Part shown: positions 1-7,044 of the stretch, in pieces
Layout: every line of letters begins with the position of its first letter
Position numbering within the stretch: the first letter of the stretch is position 1
Source of the DNA: Prevotella sp.
GTDB lineage: Bacteria > Bacteroidota > Bacteroidia > Bacteroidales > Bacteroidaceae
DNA: 39,290 bases
NCBI GenBank assembly: GCA_017413085.1
Contig: JAFPVC010000046.1
Location: 1 to 39,290 of the forward strand
Direction: 5' to 3'
The notes under the pieces: model-generated
What the model saw: the letters and a program-made list of their open reading frames with translations, nothing else
Databases searched by the model: none
Told to the model about the DNA's origin: nothing
Translations under genes and position numbers: made by a program

Positions 1-90
1 ATGGCTGACCGCACCCTGGCGATGCGGACGGTGGGTGTGTCGTCTCCACGCTTGTACTACGTCATAGCGTTGAGGCGCCTTCTTTGTTAG
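1..90 (+). CDS. possible 3' end of a gene cut by the window edge
   Basis: The frame starting at base 1 stays open for 29 codons and stops at TAG (88-90). The stretch is clearly more GC-rich than the AT-rich bases that follow it, which fits the end of a coding region. The residues match no family I recognise, and the ATG at base 1 may simply be internal. It could equally be chance; the piece is too short to decide. Confidence 0.2.
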   Translation: MADRTLAMRTVGVSSPRLYYVIALRRLLC

Positions 91-108
91 TCACATTATT
101 ATAATATA

Positions 109-186
109 GCAGTCTTACTGCGGAGACACACACTTTAACTCTACTTTGCAAACTCAACGTGTCTCCGCAGGTGGGCTGCGTTTTTT
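109..186 (+). promoter_or_regulatory. attenuator-like leader with mutually exclusive hairpins
   Basis: Four segments can pair in overlapping ways. A is GCAG (109-112), B is CTGCGGAGACAC (118-129), C is GTGTCTCCGCAG (159-170) and D is CTGCG (176-180), followed at once by six T. A:B gives a small hairpin, B:C a perfect 12-bp stem with a 29-base loop, and C:D a 5-bp stem with loop GTGGG and a U-tract, i.e. a weak intrinsic terminator. Forming B:C would prevent C:D. This is the arrangement of transcription attenuators ahead of the small gene that starts at 245. I see no leader peptide and no clear promoter upstream, so the inverted repeat could instead be a DNA site or an old element end. Confidence 0.35.
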
Positions 187-244
187 GTTTATGGTAGATA
201 GAGGGAGGTTTTTAGTAATAACCAAACAAAGACATTTGACAAAG

Positions 245-646
245 ATGGCAAATATAAAGAATATGCGGATGTGGGACACCATCCGTAAGGATAACCGTAT
301 AGTGACAAAATCATCATGGTTTGGACTGCGCACCACTGCGTTCTATGCACCCACGCATAGCGTGATAGAGGCAAGGAAGATAGAGTACACACCCGGCGAC
401 GGTGAGCGTCTGCTGCACATACTCACCAGCCAGCGTGACGTTATGCTGCAGTCACTGAGCAAGTTCAGCGCACAGCCCACGGTAAACGGCAACTACATGC
501 TTGAGCTGTGCCGCTCGCGCGACGGTTCCTTTGCCGCCATCCAGCTGTTGCAGTTCAAGCATATGATATACGAACCCGTTACCGTCCTCTTCATCCTCGA
601 CGGTATAGAGGCAGAGGCAGTCGCCAACATCGCTGCGCAGGGATGA
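245..646 (+). CDS. conserved-looking hypothetical protein, 133 aa
   Basis: I do not recognise a family. The start was set at ATG 245 (MANIKNMRMWDTIRK), because the earlier in-frame TTG at 146 lies inside the hairpin-rich leader. The protein is soluble, with no signal peptide or membrane segment. Its N-terminus is basic (IRKDNRIVTK). The C-terminal half alternates hydrophobic and charged residues (LLQFKHMIYEPVTVLFILDG), as in a small alpha/beta domain. Third-position GC is much higher than in the flanking DNA, supporting real coding. It stands alone: an attenuator-like leader lies upstream and a strong bidirectional hairpin terminator 44 bases downstream separates it from the convergent ATPase gene. 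Confidence 0.65.
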   Translation: MANIKNMRMWDTIRKDNRIVTKSSWFGLRTTAFYAPTHSVIEARKIEYTPGDGERLLHILTSQRDVMLQSLSKFSAQPTVNGNYMLELCRSRDGSFAAIQLLQFKHMIYEPVTVLFILDGIEAEAVANIAAQG

Positions 647-689
647 CAACGCCATACATCTGAAATGGCTCGCAAAGGCATCTGTATAT

Positions 690-732
690 AAATTAAGGTG
701 TGAATCCAACTAATGGGTTCACACCTTAATTT
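690..732. terminator. bidirectional intrinsic terminator
   Basis: AAATTAAGGTGTGAA (690-704) and TTCACACCTTAATTT (718-732) form a perfect 15-bp stem, extended by CC/GG around the loop. The A/T ends give a T-tract on either strand, so it can end both the small plus-strand gene and the convergent ATPase gene. Confidence 0.8.
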
Positions 733-768
733 ATTATAAGGCTTGTGAAAGCTGAGTAAAGATTATTC

Positions 769-2199
769 TCATCCAAACAAGTCCTTGGCTGTCAGTTGAC
801 TGTGTACGAATGTTGTGTGGATGCCTTTCTTCAATCCAACTGGTGTTATGAATGTATGTACAGCACCACGCTTTAGGTTTGTAAGCTCCATAAACAAATT
901 CTTACGTTGTTGTAGGCGCTCCTCATATTCTTTTGTTATGACAAAGGGACGCTCGCTGAATTTCATTTCTATTAAGTGAACAATCTTATCTGCCCGCTTA
1001 ATCACCAAGTCTATCTGTGCTCCCTTACGTTGGTCTCCTTGTGCAGGGACAAAGCGCCATGATGAGGCTTCTGTTGCCATGCCAGAAATCCCTAATCCTT
1101 GTTTTATTTGTGGAAGGTGGTGTAGGCATACCTCTTCAAATGTAAAGCCTTCCCATGATTCTACGCTTCTGTCTGTAAAATGATGTTGCCAATATTGTTC
1201 GTCTCTTGAATTGTTCCCATCTACGTAGCGTAGATAGAATAATGTATAGAAGTCTGCCAGGCGATATAGCGTAAGTTTGTTTTTATTGCCATACTGGGCA
1301 TAAGATGTAATGAAGTCGCAACGTTCCAGGTTATCAAGCATCTTGGTCAGGCCCCCTCCACTGTAACCAGTTGCTTTTTCTATCTCTGCACGCATAAATC
1401 CCTGGCGTTTTGTGGCAAGAAGCTTAACGATGTTGATATACCTGTCCGCCTTGTTGAACAATGCATTATAGAGTTCGTCAAATTCATTACACAAATCTCC
1501 ACCACGACGAAATATGAGTGAATCCACATTCTCTGGCAGACTAAGGTATGGACGCAGCAGGCTCAGATAATAAGGAACGCCACCAAACAGCATATAGCAT
1601 TGCAGAATCTGGTAGTCATCCCATTCGAAACCATGTTCTTCCAGATAGGCTTTACACTCTTTTAAATAAAATGGTCGCAAGTAGATATGGTGGGTTATGC
1701 GATTATGTAGTCCACCCTGGTTGTCTTCTATTTTTTCTTTCATCCAGTTTGTGGCACTTCCACAGGCTATAAAGACTATGTCATCGCGATTTTGCACCCA
1801 GTTTGCCCAGAAATATTCCAGCTCCGCCAGGAATTCGCTGCCATGCGTATCCATCCAAGGCATCTCGTCAAAGAAAACCACCTTGCGTGCCTCCTTACAA
1901 CCCTCCAGATGTTTCTCAAGACACAAGAAAGCATCATGCCAATTGCCTAAATTATCAGGAATTTTCTCTTTTATTCCATATTGTAAGAGAGCCTCCCTGA
2001 AATTTTGCAGTTGTGCCTCTTTGCTTTGTTTGTGTGCACCTACATAGTGAAAACTATATGTGTCGTTAAAAAACCTCCGCACAAGGAATGTCTTACCTAC
2101 TCGACGGCGACCATACATCACTATCAGCTCTGAGCGTTGAGATTCCATCGCCCATTTTAATTCATCAAATTCGCGCTCGCGTCCTATAAGCTTATCCAT
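769..2199 (-). CDS. solitary AAA-type ATPase with C-terminal DUF234 nuclease-like domain
   Basis: A 476-aa protein of the 'archaeal-type ATPase' group (PF01637 followed by DUF234/PF03008). Walker A is GRRRVGKT at about residues 30-37, Walker B is VVFFDE with D111-E112, and a sensor-like FIACGSATNW follows near 144-152. The middle (about 255-325) reads as winged helix (GYSGGGLTKMLDNLERCDFI). The C-terminus has D397 and E411-x-K413 (IDLVIK...LIEMK), the D...ExK pattern of PD-(D/E)XK nuclease folds. The family is common and multi-copy in Bacteroidales and archaea; its function is unknown and a DNA-directed role is inference. It stands alone, with a consensus promoter (-7 TAATTTTG) about 22 bases upstream of the start and two long inverted repeats immediately beyond the -33 box. 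Lower GC than the core genes suggests transfer. Confidence 0.9.
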   Translation of the reverse strand: MDKLIGREREFDELKWAMESQRSELIVMYGRRRVGKTFLVRRFFNDTYSFHYVGAHKQSKEAQLQNFREALLQYGIKEKIPDNLGNWHDAFLCLEKHLEGCKEARKVVFFDEMPWMDTHGSEFLAELEYFWANWVQNRDDIVFIACGSATNWMKEKIEDNQGGLHNRITHHIYLRPFYLKECKAYLEEHGFEWDDYQILQCYMLFGGVPYYLSLLRPYLSLPENVDSLIFRRGGDLCNEFDELYNALFNKADRYINIVKLLATKRQGFMRAEIEKATGYSGGGLTKMLDNLERCDFITSYAQYGNKNKLTLYRLADFYTLFYLRYVDGNNSRDEQYWQHHFTDRSVESWEGFTFEEVCLHHLPQIKQGLGISGMATEASSWRFVPAQGDQRKGAQIDLVIKRADKIVHLIEMKFSERPFVITKEYEERLQQRKNLFMELTNLKRGAVHTFITPVGLKKGIHTTFVHSQLTAKDLFG

Positions 2200-2220
2200 A
2201 CTATATTATTGTTTTGGTTA

Positions 2221-2251
2221 CAAAATTAATTCTTTTTCAACAAACTACCAA
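2221..2251 (-). promoter_or_regulatory. promoter of the DUF234 ATPase
   Basis: On the minus strand the -33 TTG (2249-2251) is 20 bases from -7 TAATTTTG (2221-2228), the Bacteroidetes housekeeping pattern. The predicted transcript start is about 18 bases before the ATG. The repeat array begins directly upstream of the -33 box. Confidence 0.75.
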
Positions 2252-2348
2252 CGATTTTTATCCAAATGTGACCAAAAAGTAGAGATTTGGATGAAAATGA
2301 GGCGATTTTTGTCCAAATGTGGGCAAAAAGTAGAGATTTGGACAAAAA
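2252..2348. repeat. two tandem long inverted repeats at the ATPase promoter
   Basis: Two 51-bp-period copies begin CGATTTTT at 2252 and 2303. Each holds an inverted repeat around a near-identical 17-base core (gtg..caaaaagtagag). Arms are ATCCAAAT/ATTTGGAT (2260-2267, 2285-2292) in copy 1 and TTTTTGTCCAAAT/ATTTGGACAAAAA (2306-2318, 2336-2348) in copy 2. The outermost core pair changes from A-T to G-C on both sides, so symmetry is preserved. Operator or element end; the position next to the -33 box favours an operator. Confidence 0.85.
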
Positions 2349-2785
2349 TACCACAAGGTGAGAAGCCTTTGAAGGATTGAAAAATTGAAGGGTTGAAGGA
2401 TTGAAAAGTGAAACTCGCTACGCTCAAAGTGAAGAGTGAAAAATACAAGTTACGGTTTGACTGCATGGGAGTTTTGACCTTTGACCCTATACTTTTCACC
2501 TCCCGAATGCGGATTGCGCAGATTGAACGGATTGGCTGCGCACAAGGATTCTCTACTACGAATTATACGAATTGCACGAATTTAATAATTAATGAAAGAT
2601 TATATGGGCATTACATGGGTATTATATGTTAAAGTCAACGAACACTGATTATGCAAAAAAAATTATTAAAAAAAATAATTTGGTTGGCAGGGTGGTGTGA
2701 AAGTCGCTGATGATGCAGTAATCATTATAGGCAAAATGCACAATTTACAATTCTTAAATCCCTGAAACAGAGCTGATAACCACTC
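2349..2785. other. spacer between two ATPase genes; low-complexity repeats, no gene seen
   Basis: The stretch carries GAAGGATTGAAAAATTGAAG (2371-2390), identical over 20 bases to the repeat after the pectate-lyase gene, then a GTGAAA/GTGAAGAG-rich run and an ACGAATTATACGAATTGCACGAATTT run near 2557-2582. Short open frames here have no plausible protein character. It looks like a landing zone of Bacteroidales interspersed repeats between two accessory genes. Confidence 0.6.
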
Positions 2786-2829
2786 ACACAAGTTTGTGTT
2801 ACACAAACTTGTGTTACACAAACTTGTGT
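2786..2829. repeat. three tandem 14-bp near-palindromes at the second ATPase promoter
   Basis: ACACAAGTTTGTGT (2786-2799), ACACAAACTTGTGT (2801-2814) and ACACAAACTTGTGT (2816-2829) follow each other with single-T spacers, a 15-bp period. The first is the reverse complement of the other two. The last unit contains the -33 TTG of the downstream promoter, so a bound protein would compete with or contact RNA polymerase. Confidence 0.9.
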
Positions 2830-2854
2830 ATATGAAAAAAACTTTGTAACTTTG
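2824..2854 (+). promoter_or_regulatory. promoter of the second solitary ATPase
   Basis: TTG (2824-2826), 20 bases, TAACTTTG (2847-2854). The -33 element is inside the third palindromic repeat. Predicted leader about 34 bases. Confidence 0.75.
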
Positions 2855-2891
2855 CCACTGAAAACATTATCTACCAAAAAACATTAAGAGT

Positions 2892-4022
2892 ATGAAAAAG
2901 CCATTTGTTTTTGGTGTAGCCGTTGGCAACGACCATTTTATAGGCAGGGAAAAAGAAATTGAGCGACTGTCAGCAAATTTCAAGTATGGTGTAAACACAA
3001 TACTGATTTCTCCGCGACGCATCGGCAAGACCTCACTCGTCAACCATGTAGCGAACAGCGTAGAAAGCAGCGAATTGCATGTCGTGAAGATGGATATATT
3101 CTCTTGTCGCAGCGAATATGATTTCTACAACATGTTTGCCGCTGCTGTATTGCAGCAAACATCGTCGCGTATCGAGGAATGGCGACAGACAGCACAGGAG
3201 TTTCTCACACGAATCACTCCACGACTGTCCTTCTCGCCAGAACCAATGCAGGAATACAGCGTATCGTTGGGCATTACTCCAAAGACGCATACACCTGAGC
3301 AGATACTCAACCTGCCTGAAATCATCGCACAACGCAAGGGATGGCACATAGTAGTGTGCATAGACGAATTTCAGCAGATAGGTGATTTCCCGGATACACT
3401 GACCGTACAGAAACGCCTTCGCACCGTATGGCAGCACCAGCAGAATGTTTCCTATTGTCTATACGGAAGCAAGCGCAACATGCTCAGTTCGCTGTTTCAG
3501 CAGCGCAGCAAACCGTTTTACAAGTTTGGCTCCATGATGCAGCTTGGAGTCATCCCTACGGAAGACTGGCTGCCGTATCTATGCAGTCGCTTCGCTAATG
3601 AGGGAAAGATGCTGTCAGAAGACATGGCAGCAGAGATATGCAATAGGGTGGAGAACCATTCATCTTATGTGCAGCAACTGGCTTTTTACACGTTGCTTGC
3701 CACCAATGACGCAGCCACGCCTGCCGACATAGACCAAGCATACAGTGACCTGCTTGACGAGAACACCTCGCTGTTTTTAGAAAAGACGGAGCATCTCACC
3801 ACCTATCAGCTCAATTTCCTACGCGCCATCATTGACGGTGTACACACAGATTTCGGTACTGCCAGAGTACGTGAGGAATACAACCTTGGTTCTCCTTCAA
3901 ACATTCCCCGCATACGTGCTGCCCTGCTGGAACGTGAACTGGTGGAAGACCTGGAGTCTGGTATTCATATTTCTGACCCGGTGCTTAAAGTATGGCTTCG
4001 TCAGCGTTTCCGCTGGGCGTGA
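2892..4022 (+). CDS. solitary P-loop ATPase (archaeal-type ATPase family), no nuclease tail
   Basis: A 376-aa ATPase. 'FIGREKEIERL' at 17-27 is the family's N-terminal signature. Walker A is SPRRIGKTS (about 40-48), Walker B VVCIDE with D158-E159, and sensor-1 is CLYGSKRNM. The C-terminus is winged-helix-like (SPSNIPRIRAALLERELVE...ISDPVLKVWLRQRF) and the protein ends there, without the D...ExK domain of the other two ATPases in the window. It is therefore probably an ATP-driven DNA- or protein-remodelling switch of unknown role. It is monocistronic, with its own promoter overlapped by three palindromes. The stop lies three bases from the convergent radical SAM gene, with no terminator between. 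Confidence 0.88.
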   Translation: MKKPFVFGVAVGNDHFIGREKEIERLSANFKYGVNTILISPRRIGKTSLVNHVANSVESSELHVVKMDIFSCRSEYDFYNMFAAAVLQQTSSRIEEWRQTAQEFLTRITPRLSFSPEPMQEYSVSLGITPKTHTPEQILNLPEIIAQRKGWHIVVCIDEFQQIGDFPDTLTVQKRLRTVWQHQQNVSYCLYGSKRNMLSSLFQQRSKPFYKFGSMMQLGVIPTEDWLPYLCSRFANEGKMLSEDMAAEICNRVENHSSYVQQLAFYTLLATNDAATPADIDQAYSDLLDENTSLFLEKTEHLTTYQLNFLRAIIDGVHTDFGTARVREEYNLGSPSNIPRIRAALLERELVEDLESGIHISDPVLKVWLRQRFRWA

Positions 4023-4025
4023 GTG

Positions 4026-4811
4026 TCAGTAGCTTGCCTGACACGGCACACCTGCCTCGCGCTCTACCCTGTCGCGTATGGCGTTGAGCACGTCGGGTGT
4101 AGCCTTTCGCAAGCCAGTGGCAGGTGTCTCGCGGTCAATGGTGTAAATCATCACCTGCTGCGGACGTATGCGCTGCAGTGCCTCAATCCACGGCTTCAGG
4201 AAGTGCTCGGAGGTATTGCTTACGTCTGTTCCGTCGGCCATAGTGCCGTCCATAAACATGGTTTGTATAATCACGTGACCATTGAACTGACAGAGGTCAT
4301 TCACAACATCCTGCACGTTGTAAGCAGGACTGACAGGACGATCCACTCGGTTGATATAGTCAGCATCTACAGTGTCGAGTTTCTGTATGTTGTTGTCAAC
4401 GCGCATCAGTGCCTCGCGCACATCCTGACGGTGAATAAAGGTGGCATTGCTCAACACCGACACCTTGGCCTCTGGAAAATAACGGTCACGCACCTCTATG
4501 GTGTCACCTATTATTGCGGCGAAATCGGGGTGGCCCGTGGGTTCGCCATTACCGGCAAAGGTTATCACATCGAGCGGCTGTCCCTGCTCATGGCGCTGGC
4601 GCAGCACATCGGTGAGACACTGGCGAACTTCATCACGTGTCGGCCGCTTCTCCTTCGGTCGGAAGTCGGCATTGAATCCACATTCACAGTATACGCAGTC
4701 GAATGAACACACCTTGCCGTCGCCCGGCATGAGGTTGACGCCGAGCGACACGCCGAGACGGCGGCTGTGCACTGGGCCGAATATTGGTGATGGATATATT
4801 ATCGTAGACAT
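4026..4811 (-). CDS. radical SAM protein
   Basis: A 261-aa protein. CSFDCVYC (C35, C39, C42) is the CxxxCxxC site for the [4Fe-4S] cluster that cleaves S-adenosylmethionine. 'ITFAGNGEPTGHPDF' just after it is the glycine-rich SAM-binding strand, and 'VSVLSNATF' and 'KLDTVDADY' fit the later strands of the partial TIM barrel. No extra C-terminal Fe-S domain is present. Substrate unknown. The start codon overlaps the 3' end of the upstream phosphatase-family gene by 13 bases, so the two are translationally linked in the rhomboid operon. Confidence 0.88.
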   Translation of the reverse strand: MSTIIYPSPIFGPVHSRRLGVSLGVNLMPGDGKVCSFDCVYCECGFNADFRPKEKRPTRDEVRQCLTDVLRQRHEQGQPLDVITFAGNGEPTGHPDFAAIIGDTIEVRDRYFPEAKVSVLSNATFIHRQDVREALMRVDNNIQKLDTVDADYINRVDRPVSPAYNVQDVVNDLCQFNGHVIIQTMFMDGTMADGTDVSNTSEHFLKPWIEALQRIRPQQVMIYTIDRETPATGLRKATPDVLNAIRDRVEREAGVPCQASY

Positions 4812-5911
4812 AGTTGGCTGATTATGGGGAAATGGTCAGACATGTCGATTGAACGATCTACCGTGCATGCACGCGGTTCAAAATGCTGTGAGCATAGTAT
4901 GTTGTCTATCCTGGCACGCATTCCGAAGTGGCTGTAACTGTAGCCGGGACCGAAAGCCGTCTGGCGGAAACAGTCGGTCAGTGAGCCGCGCTCGTCAAGT
5001 GCTGAGATTATCGTGTTGTAGGTATATGATTGCGGGATGTCGTTGAAGTCGCCGCAAACTATCATGCGCTCCCCGCTGTGGCTACGCAGGAATTCTGCCA
5101 CAGCCTCAGCCTGTCCAGCCCTTTTCTTGGTTGCGCGCAGTATCTTGCCCATAATGGTGCGCGACGTGTTCTTGATTTCATGCCTTTGACTGCGCTGGCC
5201 GTGCATCATCTCGCCAAACTCCTCGCGGTCGCTCATGCTGAAGCCCATGGTCTGCAAGTGACACGACACCACTATTATTTCCTGTCCCTTGTAGTTTATC
5301 CAGAAGGCACCCGAGGTATTGGCCTTTGTCTCGTATTCTATGAGTTGGTGGCGCACTATTGGATAACGGCTTACTATCATTGCGACGGTACCGCTGTAGC
5401 CGTGTATCGTGTCAACGTAGGGATAGTCCTTTTTCAATATACTGTCAATTTCTTTTGAGGCATATTCATCGTAGGTGGACTCCTGCAAGCACACCACATC
5501 AACCGGACGTGACCCTATGTATTCTATTATTTTGTTGGGGTGCATGTTGCGGTATTCGCCCTTGTGATCCCGTGCCCAGTTATACGTATTGTAGCTCATC
5601 ACGGTAAACGTGCTGTCGGTAAACTGTGCCTCGCGGGTCAGTCCTGACAGATGCACGGGGCAGTAGAGCGTAACCGGCTGATAGGCTGCCAGCAGGAACA
5701 GGAACGGAATGCCGAGGTAGCGTTTCTTCATCAGTGCACATACCGCGAGGCATGCCACCGTGAGCACAAGGAACACGGGAAAACCATAGCCGGCGAGCGA
5801 CAGCCACGACCAACTGTTGGGATTGAGAAATCCTGCATAGCCGGTAAACAGCAGTCCGAGACCAGAGAGCAGCGATGCCGCCAGTATGGTTTTGGATAAT
5901 ATCTTCTTCAT
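4799..5911 (-). CDS. membrane-anchored endonuclease/exonuclease/phosphatase family protein
   Basis: A 370-aa protein with about three hydrophobic segments in the first 85 residues, then an EEP (DNase I-like) domain. Signature pieces are FTVMSYNTYNW (about 102-112), VVCLQEST with metal-binding E144, VVSCHLQT, CGDFNDIPQS and the closing MSDHFPI. The family hydrolyses phosphodiesters or phosphomonoesters; the membrane anchor suggests action at or outside the inner membrane. The start is 5 bases after the rhomboid stop and the end overlaps the radical SAM start, so it is the middle gene of a three-gene operon. Substrate cannot be read from the sequence. Confidence 0.88.
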   Translation of the reverse strand: MKKILSKTILAASLLSGLGLLFTGYAGFLNPNSWSWLSLAGYGFPVFLVLTVACLAVCALMKKRYLGIPFLFLLAAYQPVTLYCPVHLSGLTREAQFTDSTFTVMSYNTYNWARDHKGEYRNMHPNKIIEYIGSRPVDVVCLQESTYDEYASKEIDSILKKDYPYVDTIHGYSGTVAMIVSRYPIVRHQLIEYETKANTSGAFWINYKGQEIIVVSCHLQTMGFSMSDREEFGEMMHGQRSQRHEIKNTSRTIMGKILRATKKRAGQAEAVAEFLRSHSGERMIVCGDFNDIPQSYTYNTIISALDERGSLTDCFRQTAFGPGYSYSHFGMRARIDNILCSQHFEPRACTVDRSIDMSDHFPIISQLCLR

Positions 5912-5916
5912 AGTCT

Positions 5917-6873
5917 TTACTTTCTCTGGTCAAAAAGCGTTTTCTTCTCCTCCTCTGTGAGCGAGGCATAACCCGACTGGCGAATCTTGTCGAGTATGGC
6001 ATCTATCTTTGCCTCACGCTCACTTTTCTCCTTGCTCTTTTTTTCGTTATACTCCCAGTCCTGCTGATGTTTCGAGGTAGTGTTCTTGTGACCATAGTTC
6101 AGGTCTTCGTCAACGTCATTGTCTTTGTCAAGGTGCAGCCAACTGCGTATACGTCCCAGTATGGTCTTTGAACTGTCCTTTACCTCATAGCCGTCCCAGC
6201 CATTGAACCCAGGCTTCGTCCTGCGCCATATCCTGAGCAGTATCCAGCCGAAGAGCATACCGCCCAGATGCGCCACATGGGCCACACCGTCGCCGTTCTG
6301 CGCCAGAGCCAGTGCCACCTCTATGGCGGCATAGCCTATCACAAACCACTTTGCCTTGATAGGCACGGGCAGTGGAAATATAAACATGCGCTCCTCAGGA
6401 TATGTCATGCCGAAGGCAAGCAATATGCCATAGATGCTACCCGACGCGCCCACGGTAGTCAGGGCATTCAGTGCCATGCGGTCTGGCATCGAGAGGTTCA
6501 TCATGTCAGAGAGCGTGGCCCCCTGGTCGGCCACCATCAGGTAGACCTGAACAAACTGTGAAATCTCCTGACAGAGTGCCGCACCCAGTCCGCACACCAT
6601 ATAATATATAAGGAAACGTTTTTGTCCGAATGTGCGTTCTATCACGCCGCCGAACATCCACAGGGCAAACATGTTGAAGAAGATATGCTCAAACGATGCG
6701 TGCATAAACATATACGTCAGCACTTGGTATATGCGGAAGTCTGCGGCCTGAAAGTAATGCAGTCCGAAGATGTCGTTAAGGTCTATGCCGCGCCCACCCA
6801 AAACAAGGTAGGCGAGATAGCATATCACATTGATAATAAGCAGGTTTTTTGTAATTACTGGTATTGATCGCAT
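5917..6873 (-). CDS. rhomboid-family intramembrane serine protease
   Basis: A 318-aa integral membrane protease. The catalytic serine is in GASGSIYG (S144) and the histidine in HVAHLGGM (about H202). 'HASFEHIFFNMFALW' (58-72) is the family's HxxxxHxxxNM-type motif preceding TM helices. The six-helix core ends near residue 215. A hydrophilic, charged tail of about 100 residues (KEKSEREAKIDAILDKIRQ) follows and ends in a helical motif 'YASLTEEEKKTLF', common in Bacteroidales rhomboids. The start was placed at MRSIPVITK because an earlier in-frame ATG lies upstream of the predicted promoter -7 box. It heads the operon with the EEP and radical SAM genes. Confidence 0.92.
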   Translation of the reverse strand: MRSIPVITKNLLIINVICYLAYLVLGGRGIDLNDIFGLHYFQAADFRIYQVLTYMFMHASFEHIFFNMFALWMFGGVIERTFGQKRFLIYYMVCGLGAALCQEISQFVQVYLMVADQGATLSDMMNLSMPDRMALNALTTVGASGSIYGILLAFGMTYPEERMFIFPLPVPIKAKWFVIGYAAIEVALALAQNGDGVAHVAHLGGMLFGWILLRIWRRTKPGFNGWDGYEVKDSSKTILGRIRSWLHLDKDNDVDEDLNYGHKNTTSKHQQDWEYNEKKSKEKSEREAKIDAILDKIRQSGYASLTEEEKKTLFDQRK

Positions 6874-6908
6874 AATACTTATTTTCTTCTTTTGATTAAA
6901 ATTCTCTG

Positions 6909-6916
6909 CAAAAGTA
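6909..6916 (-). promoter_or_regulatory. -7 box of the rhomboid operon
   Basis: TACTTTTG on the minus strand matches TAnnTTTG and lies 36 bases before the chosen ATG. I do not see a clean TTG at the usual 20-base distance. It rules out translation starting at 6933. Confidence 0.5.
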
Positions 6917-6965
6917 CAAAAAAACTTGCACATTACCTTATTTTCTTTTGAAATTTGAGTTTTTT

Positions 6966-6996
6966 TTGGTAGTTTGCTCTTTTTTTCTTAACTTTG
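6966..6996 (+). promoter_or_regulatory. promoter of the pectate-lyase-like gene
   Basis: TTG (6966-6968), 20 bases, TAACTTTG (6989-6996). It fixes the transcript start near 7000, so the in-frame TTG at 6994 cannot be the translation start. Confidence 0.8.
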
Positions 6997-7044
6997 CAAA
7001 ATAAACCTTACGAAAACAAAACTAATAAGATAATCAATGAACTA

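Noticed and set aside
6994-7044. Longer N-terminus for the pectate-lyase-like protein
   Set aside because: The TTG start would lie inside the -7 promoter box TAACTTTG, upstream of the transcript start; a proper signal peptide begins at 7045.
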